Origin: Prolixibacteraceae bacterium
GTDB taxonomy: Bacteria > Bacteroidota > Bacteroidia > Bacteroidales > Prolixibacteraceae
Length of the DNA stretch: 10,436 nucleotides
NCBI GenBank assembly: GCA_016788685.1
Contig: JAEUSS010000090.1
Span: 1 to 10,436 of the forward strand
Direction of reading: 5' to 3'
Under the pieces are notes generated by a model. It saw only the letters and a list, made by a program, of their open reading frames with translations, was not told the DNA's origin and ran no database searches. Both the position numbers and the translations under genes were made by a program. This document shows positions 6,666 to 10,436 of this stretch, in pieces. Each line of letters begins with the position of its first letter. Position 1 is the stretch's first letter.

Positions 6666-6740
6666 AATATTAACATTTATTTATTCTTAAATCGATTTAG
6701 CAAAGAATAGAATGTTAATATTTGATGCAATAAGAATAAA
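6666..6740 (+). promoter_or_regulatory. Large AT-rich inverted repeat with an alternative pairing in the susC leader
   Basis: AATATTAACATT (6666-6677) is perfectly matched by AATGTTAATATT (6711-6722). Inside it TATTCTT (6682-6688) pairs with AAGAATA (6703-6709), making a long interrupted hairpin with AAATCGATTT in its loop. A third piece, TAAGAATAAA (6731-6740), is an exact 10-bp complement of 6680-6689, so the inner left arm has two competing partners. It lies 120-195 bases before the susC start. It may be an operator palindrome, an attenuator or the terminator of the preceding gene. Confidence 0.5.
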
Positions 6741-6826
6741 ATTCCACAAGCATGGTTATCTTTTATTGCTAATCTTTGTTGTATTGAAGACTCTTAAATC
6801 CAGCTTCTGAAGAGAAGGAACTAAAA

Positions 6827-6850
6827 ATGAAATATTTAATACGAACTTAA
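6827..6850 (+). CDS. Possible 7-residue leader peptide before susC
   Basis: An ATG preceded by a purine-rich stretch (AGAGAAGGAA) opens MKYLIRT and stops ten bases before the susC ATG at 6861. Its start has a better ribosome-binding-like context than susC itself. Translation of so short a frame cannot be judged from sequence, and chance occurrence is plausible. Confidence 0.2.
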   Translation: MKYLIRT

Positions 6851-6860
6851 TTTACTGTTT

Positions 6861-9800
6861 ATGAAAAAGAAAGTCTTACAAGTACTCCTTCTGGGGATGT
6901 TTGCTTTTCTGTCAAGTCAAGCATTCGCCCAGTTTAAAGTGAGTGGTGTTGTTAAGAGCCCTGACGGGGAGGCGCTTCCCGGGGCCACAGTCGCGGTAAA
7001 AGGGACCACCACAGGGGTTCTCAGCGATCTTGACGGAAATTACACCATTACTCTTCCGAATGATCAGTCCGTTCTGGTTTTCTCTTTTGTCGGGATGACA
7101 ACAAAGGAGGTTCCGGTAAACGGCAAATCGATTGTTAATGTAACCCTCGAATCGACCAGTATTGGAGTTGACGAAGTTGTTGTTACGGCTTTAGGAATTT
7201 CAAAAGAGAAGAAATCGCTTGCTTTTTCAGTAGGTGAGGTTAAAGCTGATGATCTGGTAAAAGCAGGAAACAGCAATGTTATGAAATCACTTGACGGTAA
7301 GGTAAGCGGGGTTAACCTTACCAGTTTAAGCAGTGATCCGACTTCTTCGGTGTTGGTAAACGTTCGCGGAACAACTGCAATGCCGACGATTGGTGACCGT
7401 GATGTTGCCAAAAAAGGACAGCCGTTGTATGTTATTGATGGAATTCCTGTTGGTCGACAGACTTTTACTTCGAAAGACGGAGTTGATTTCGGGAATATTT
7501 TATCTCAGTTAAGTCCGGAGGATATCGAGAACATCACCATTCTTAAAGGAGGTAGCGCCGGAGCATTATATGGAGCCGAAGGTGGTAATGGTGTAATCAT
7601 GATTACGACCAAATCCGGGAAAGGTGGTCAGAAAGGAATTGGAGTTAGTGTTTCAAGTTCGCTTACAGTTGATCGTCCGTACAATTTTATTGAATCTCAG
7701 GATGAATTTGGACAAGGAGAACGAGCTTTTGAATGGCAATATGACAATGGGGATACCTGGGGACCCAAATTGGACGGAAGCTATTCCGCTATCATGTGGA
7801 ATGTGAAAACACAGGCTTGGGAAACTAAACCACAAGTATCTTCCGGAGAGAACAGGATGAAAGCCTATCTTCAAAACGGTAGTACCATGAATAATTCAGT
7901 CAGTATTAATGGTAACTATGATAAAGGGGCGTTTCGTTTGTCATTCTCAAACATGAGCAACAAGGGGGTAATGCCCAATACCAAAACAGGTCAGAAAGGG
8001 ATTACATTGAATTCAGAATACAAACTTACTGAAAAGTTAAAGATTTCTGCCAATGCTAATTATATCATGACATACTCGCCCAATAAAGCTAATATAACCG
8101 GATCAAACAGTGTGCTCAACGCATTGTTGTTTAATCTTCCGGTCAATTACCAACCATTGAGCGAGATGAAAAATTATTGGTTGACTGGTTATGAAGGTGT
8201 TCTTATGAATGGAGCAAGTATGAAACTTCCGGCTACGGGGCAGCCCACAACAGTTCCGAACGGAGATAATCCCTGGTGGACAACCTATGAAAATATTCAT
8301 CGTTTCAGCCGAAATAATTTCTTTGGAAAAGTGCAGTTAGACTGGCAGATTTCGAAACACTGGGCAGCTATGCTTCGCTCAGGGATGGAAAATGTGGAAG
8401 AGAATTATGAATTAAGAAGATCTTGGGGGAAAGCCAATGATTTTGGACAATTTAATCCTTCCTCGACAGTTAACACCGACTTTGCTTCTGACGCGATCCT
8501 TACTTACAACAATACTTTTGGGAAGTTATCTCTCACGGCGTTTGGCGGGGTTAATTACAATTATTCAAAGAGTTTTGGTTCCGACATCAATGCCAACGAC
8601 CTCGCAGTACCCGGTTTATTTACTGTAACCAATGCTAAAGCGGGGACTTTAACCTCCAATTATACCTGGGGAATTGGCAGGTCATACAGTGTTTATGGAA
8701 CAATGAGCTTGGGGTATGATAACCAGCTCTTTGTTGATGTAACCGGCCGTAACGACTGGAAAGGTATTCTGGACGAAGAAAAAATCAATTATTTCTATCC
8801 TTCTGTATCAGCAAGTTGGGTCGCCTCCGAAACTTTTAAGATGCCCGAAGGAATTGACTTGTTAAAATTCCGTTTGGGTTGGGCCGATGTAGGCAACGGT
8901 TTGACCAAGTTGAGAAATGTTGATACCTACTCTTTTGATGCAAATGACTGGGGAGCTGCCAAAACTGTGAATATTTCGGCAGTTCTGGTCGATCCGGATA
9001 TTAAACCAATGCACTCCATAACCAAAGAAGCCGGTTTGGATTTGTGGTTGTTAAATAAACGTGTGCAGTTGGATTTTACCTATTTTATAAAAGATCAGGT
9101 TGATCAGATCGATCAGATTCCGACCGTGCAGGGGACAGGTTTTAACGGTATGACAACGAATATTGGAGACGTGCGCGGTAAGGGGTTTGAAGGTGGAATA
9201 ACCGTTACCCCTGTAAGGACTCAAAACTGGAACTGGGACGTTTCGGGAACAATAACACATTACAAGGCAAGCATCACCCGTTTGTCTGAGAAATTTGCAC
9301 CCAACGGGTATGTTTTTGCAAATTACGATGGAAAAACTAAAATAAAAATTGCTGAAGGTGAAGAAATCGGCAGCATTTATGAAGAAAATCCAATTATGAA
9401 GGTCAAAACTGGTAAATATGCTGGTATGTACTTGCTGGATGAGGATGGAAAATTCCAGAAATCATCTGATGAAAGAGATCGTGGCAAGTTGGGTAATTTC
9501 AATCCTGATTACATTCTGGGTATTAATACTTCCTTGAGATACAAAAGGCTAACATTAAACTTGGTAGGAAGTTTACGCGTTGGTGGTGAATACGTGTCTG
9601 TAAACCAGCAATATCTTGAATCAAATGGCAGGGCTTTGACAACCTTAGGGGCAGGTCCGGACAATCCGGTGTGGGTCGGTGGCCGTGATGCGGCTCACGG
9701 TGGCTTACCCTGGCCAGCTGTCGGATCAAGTGATTTTGAAGTGATCAATGATTGGAATGCTGAAAGATATTCGGAATTCAACGATGCAAGTTACGTAAAA

Positions 9801-10199
9801 GGGGTATTTATTAATCCGAATTTTACAGGAACTACTCCAACCGATGCTGACTATATTGTCAACGGCGCTGATCCGAAAAATACATTTTATGACTTCCCTT
9901 ACAATGCTTACGGTGATGCGATCTGGAATTTTACATCAACCAGAACGTATGATGCAACCAACTTTAAATTAAGAGAAGTATCGATTGCTTATGCGCTTCC
10001 TAATTCACTGACTAATAAAATAAAAATGAACGACATTGTTATTTCGTTGGTTGGCAGGAATGTACTTCAATGGAATGCTAACGGACGCAATGAAGATCCG
10101 GAATCAGCATTCTCCGGAGTTGGAACAAACCAGGGTATTCTGAGGGCTACCTTGCCAAGTATTGGTTCTTATGGGTTCAAGATTTCGGCTAATTTTTAA
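6861..10199 (+). CDS. SusC/RagA-family TonB-linked outer membrane transporter
   Basis: A complete 1112-residue outer-membrane beta-barrel that imports bulky nutrients with its SusD-like lid, powered by TonB. Order of parts: signal peptide 1-23 (cleavage between A23 and Q24); a carboxypeptidase regulatory-like beta-sandwich about 26-98 (VSGVVKSPDGEALPGATVAV, later DGNYTITLP); the TonB-box-like DEVVVTALG at 104-112; the plug about 115-255 with LYVIDGIPV and ENITILKGGSAGALYGAEGG; then the barrel, ending in the aromatic C-terminus SANF. There is no N-terminal STN domain, so direct ECF sigma/anti-sigma signalling through this protein is not expected. Residues 745-753 are a triple DQ(V/I) repeat. 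The neighbour 26 bases downstream is the partner SusD-like gene. The substrate cannot be read from sequence. Confidence 0.96.
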   Translation: MKKKVLQVLLLGMFAFLSSQAFAQFKVSGVVKSPDGEALPGATVAVKGTTTGVLSDLDGNYTITLPNDQSVLVFSFVGMTTKEVPVNGKSIVNVTLESTSIGVDEVVVTALGISKEKKSLAFSVGEVKADDLVKAGNSNVMKSLDGKVSGVNLTSLSSDPTSSVLVNVRGTTAMPTIGDRDVAKKGQPLYVIDGIPVGRQTFTSKDGVDFGNILSQLSPEDIENITILKGGSAGALYGAEGGNGVIMITTKSGKGGQKGIGVSVSSSLTVDRPYNFIESQDEFGQGERAFEWQYDNGDTWGPKLDGSYSAIMWNVKTQAWETKPQVSSGENRMKAYLQNGSTMNNSVSINGNYDKGAFRLSFSNMSNKGVMPNTKTGQKGITLNSEYKLTEKLKISANANYIMTYSPNKANITGSNSVLNALLFNLPVNYQPLSEMKNYWLTGYEGVLMNGASMKLPATGQPTTVPNGDNPWWTTYENIHRFSRNNFFGKVQLDWQISKHWAAMLRSGMENVEENYELRRSWGKANDFGQFNPSSTVNTDFASDAILTYNNTFGKLSLTAFGGVNYNYSKSFGSDINANDLAVPGLFTVTNAKAGTLTSNYTWGIGRSYSVYGTMSLGYDNQLFVDVTGRNDWKGILDEEKINYFYPSVSASWVASETFKMPEGIDLLKFRLGWADVGNGLTKLRNVDTYSFDANDWGAAKTVNISAVLVDPDIKPMHSITKEAGLDLWLLNKRVQLDFTYFIKDQVDQIDQIPTVQGTGFNGMTTNIGDVRGKGFEGGITVTPVRTQNWNWDVSGTITHYKASITRLSEKFAPNGYVFANYDGKTKIKIAEGEEIGSIYEENPIMKVKTGKYAGMYLLDEDGKFQKSSDERDRGKLGNFNPDYILGINTSLRYKRLTLNLVGSLRVGGEYVSVNQQYLESNGRALTTLGAGPDNPVWVGGRDAAHGGLPWPAVGSSDFEVINDWNAERYSEFNDASYVKGVFINPNFTGTTPTDADYIVNGADPKNTFYDFPYNAYGDAIWNFTSTRTYDATNFKLREVSIAYALPNSLTNKIKMNDIVISLVGRNVLQWNANGRNEDPESAFSGVGTNQGILRATLPSIGSYGFKISANF
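9093..9119 (+). repeat. Three 9-bp in-frame tandem repeats inside the susC-like gene
   Basis: GATCAGGTT, GATCAGATC and GATCAGATT follow each other without a gap and encode DQV-DQI-DQI at residues 745-753, in the barrel region just before the IPTVQGTGFNG stretch. The units differ only at the last bases. This looks like a slippage-type expansion that keeps the reading frame. Confidence 0.7.
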
Positions 10200-10225
10200 T
10201 GTATTATCCTAATTTTAAGACTATT

Positions 10226-10436
10226 ATGAAACAGTTTATTAAAACCATATTCATTTTGCTGCTGCTGGGTGCAGTTGTATCATGTAATGAGGATAGTTTA
10301 CGCCAATACGATATTCTTCAGCAAAAGAATGCTGTAGAGTCTGTTAACGATCCGTTCTTACTCTCTTCGATTATTAAAAAGACAACAATTTTCTATCAGG
10401 ATCAGGGATATTCCGCTTCCAAATTGCCGGGAGCAG
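10226..10436 (+). CDS. SusD/RagB-like nutrient-binding outer membrane lipoprotein, 5' part
   Basis: The open frame runs from ATG 10226 to the window edge (70 codons seen). It begins with a lipoprotein signal: K2 and K6, a hydrophobic core at 7-18, and lipobox VVSC with the lipidated C20, followed by NED. The visible mature part ends DPFLLSSIIKKTTIFYQDQGY, then SKLPGA. I read this as the start of a SusD-like protein, perhaps the SusD-like_2 type, though the fragment is short. Position right behind a SusC gene is the main support: SusD proteins sit on the cell surface as a lid over the SusC barrel and bind the substrate. The 26-base gap implies co-transcription and translation from the same message. 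Confidence 0.85.
   Translation, partial: MKQFIKTIFILLLLGAVVSCNEDSLRQYDILQQKNAVESVNDPFLLSSIIKKTTIFYQDQGYSASKLPGA

Noticed and set aside
9093..9119. CRISPR-like or regulatory repeat
   Set aside because: The units are 9 bp, contiguous and in frame within the SusC coding sequence, without spacers.

Overview
The window looks like a chromosomal segment from a free-living or environmental member of the Bacteroidota, probably order Bacteroidales or Marinilabiliales. The best evidence is the SusC-type TonB-linked outer membrane protein (6861-10199) followed 26 bases later by the start of a SusD-like lipoprotein gene (10226 to the window edge). Signal peptides ending in FAQ/FAQF and start codons in AT-rich leaders without Shine-Dalgarno boxes fit the same phylum. 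No rRNA, tRNA, CRISPR array, integrase or intact insertion sequence is visible.

Layout. (1) 94-1335, plus strand: a 413-residue CPBP-family intramembrane protease with all three active-site motifs and an unusually long stretch between the first two. (2) 1336-1575: a convergent intergenic region with a perfect 16-bp inverted repeat. (3) 1576-2484, minus strand: a Tat-exported TIM-barrel sugar phosphate isomerase/epimerase-like protein. (4) 2539-3277: gene debris, comprising the C-terminal half of an ABC transporter ATPase domain without Walker A, preceded and followed by open but startless fragments in changing frames. (5) 3278-3851: about 570 bases with no convincing gene but two good hairpins. 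(6) 3852-5162: a secreted metallophosphoesterase with a purple-acid-phosphatase-like architecture. (7) 5334-6611: a large multi-pass membrane protein of no family I can name. (8) 6612-6860: an AT-rich leader with a strong inverted repeat, an alternative pairing and a 7-codon leader ORF. (9) 6861-10436: the SusC/SusD-like pair.

How the genes may work together (inference). SusC/SusD pairs import bulky nutrients across the outer membrane. The phosphoesterase could process phosphorylated substrates outside the inner membrane, and the Tat-exported isomerase-like protein would act on sugars in the same compartment. The 5334-6611 protein could be an inner-membrane transporter or enzyme. The genes do not form one operon: there are strand switches, a 171-base gap with a terminator-like element, and a 249-base leader before susC. 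No ECF sigma/anti-sigma or hybrid two-component regulator is present, and the SusC protein lacks the STN domain needed for sigma-factor signalling. The most worthwhile items to follow up are the unnamed membrane protein, the structured susC leader and the transporter graveyard.
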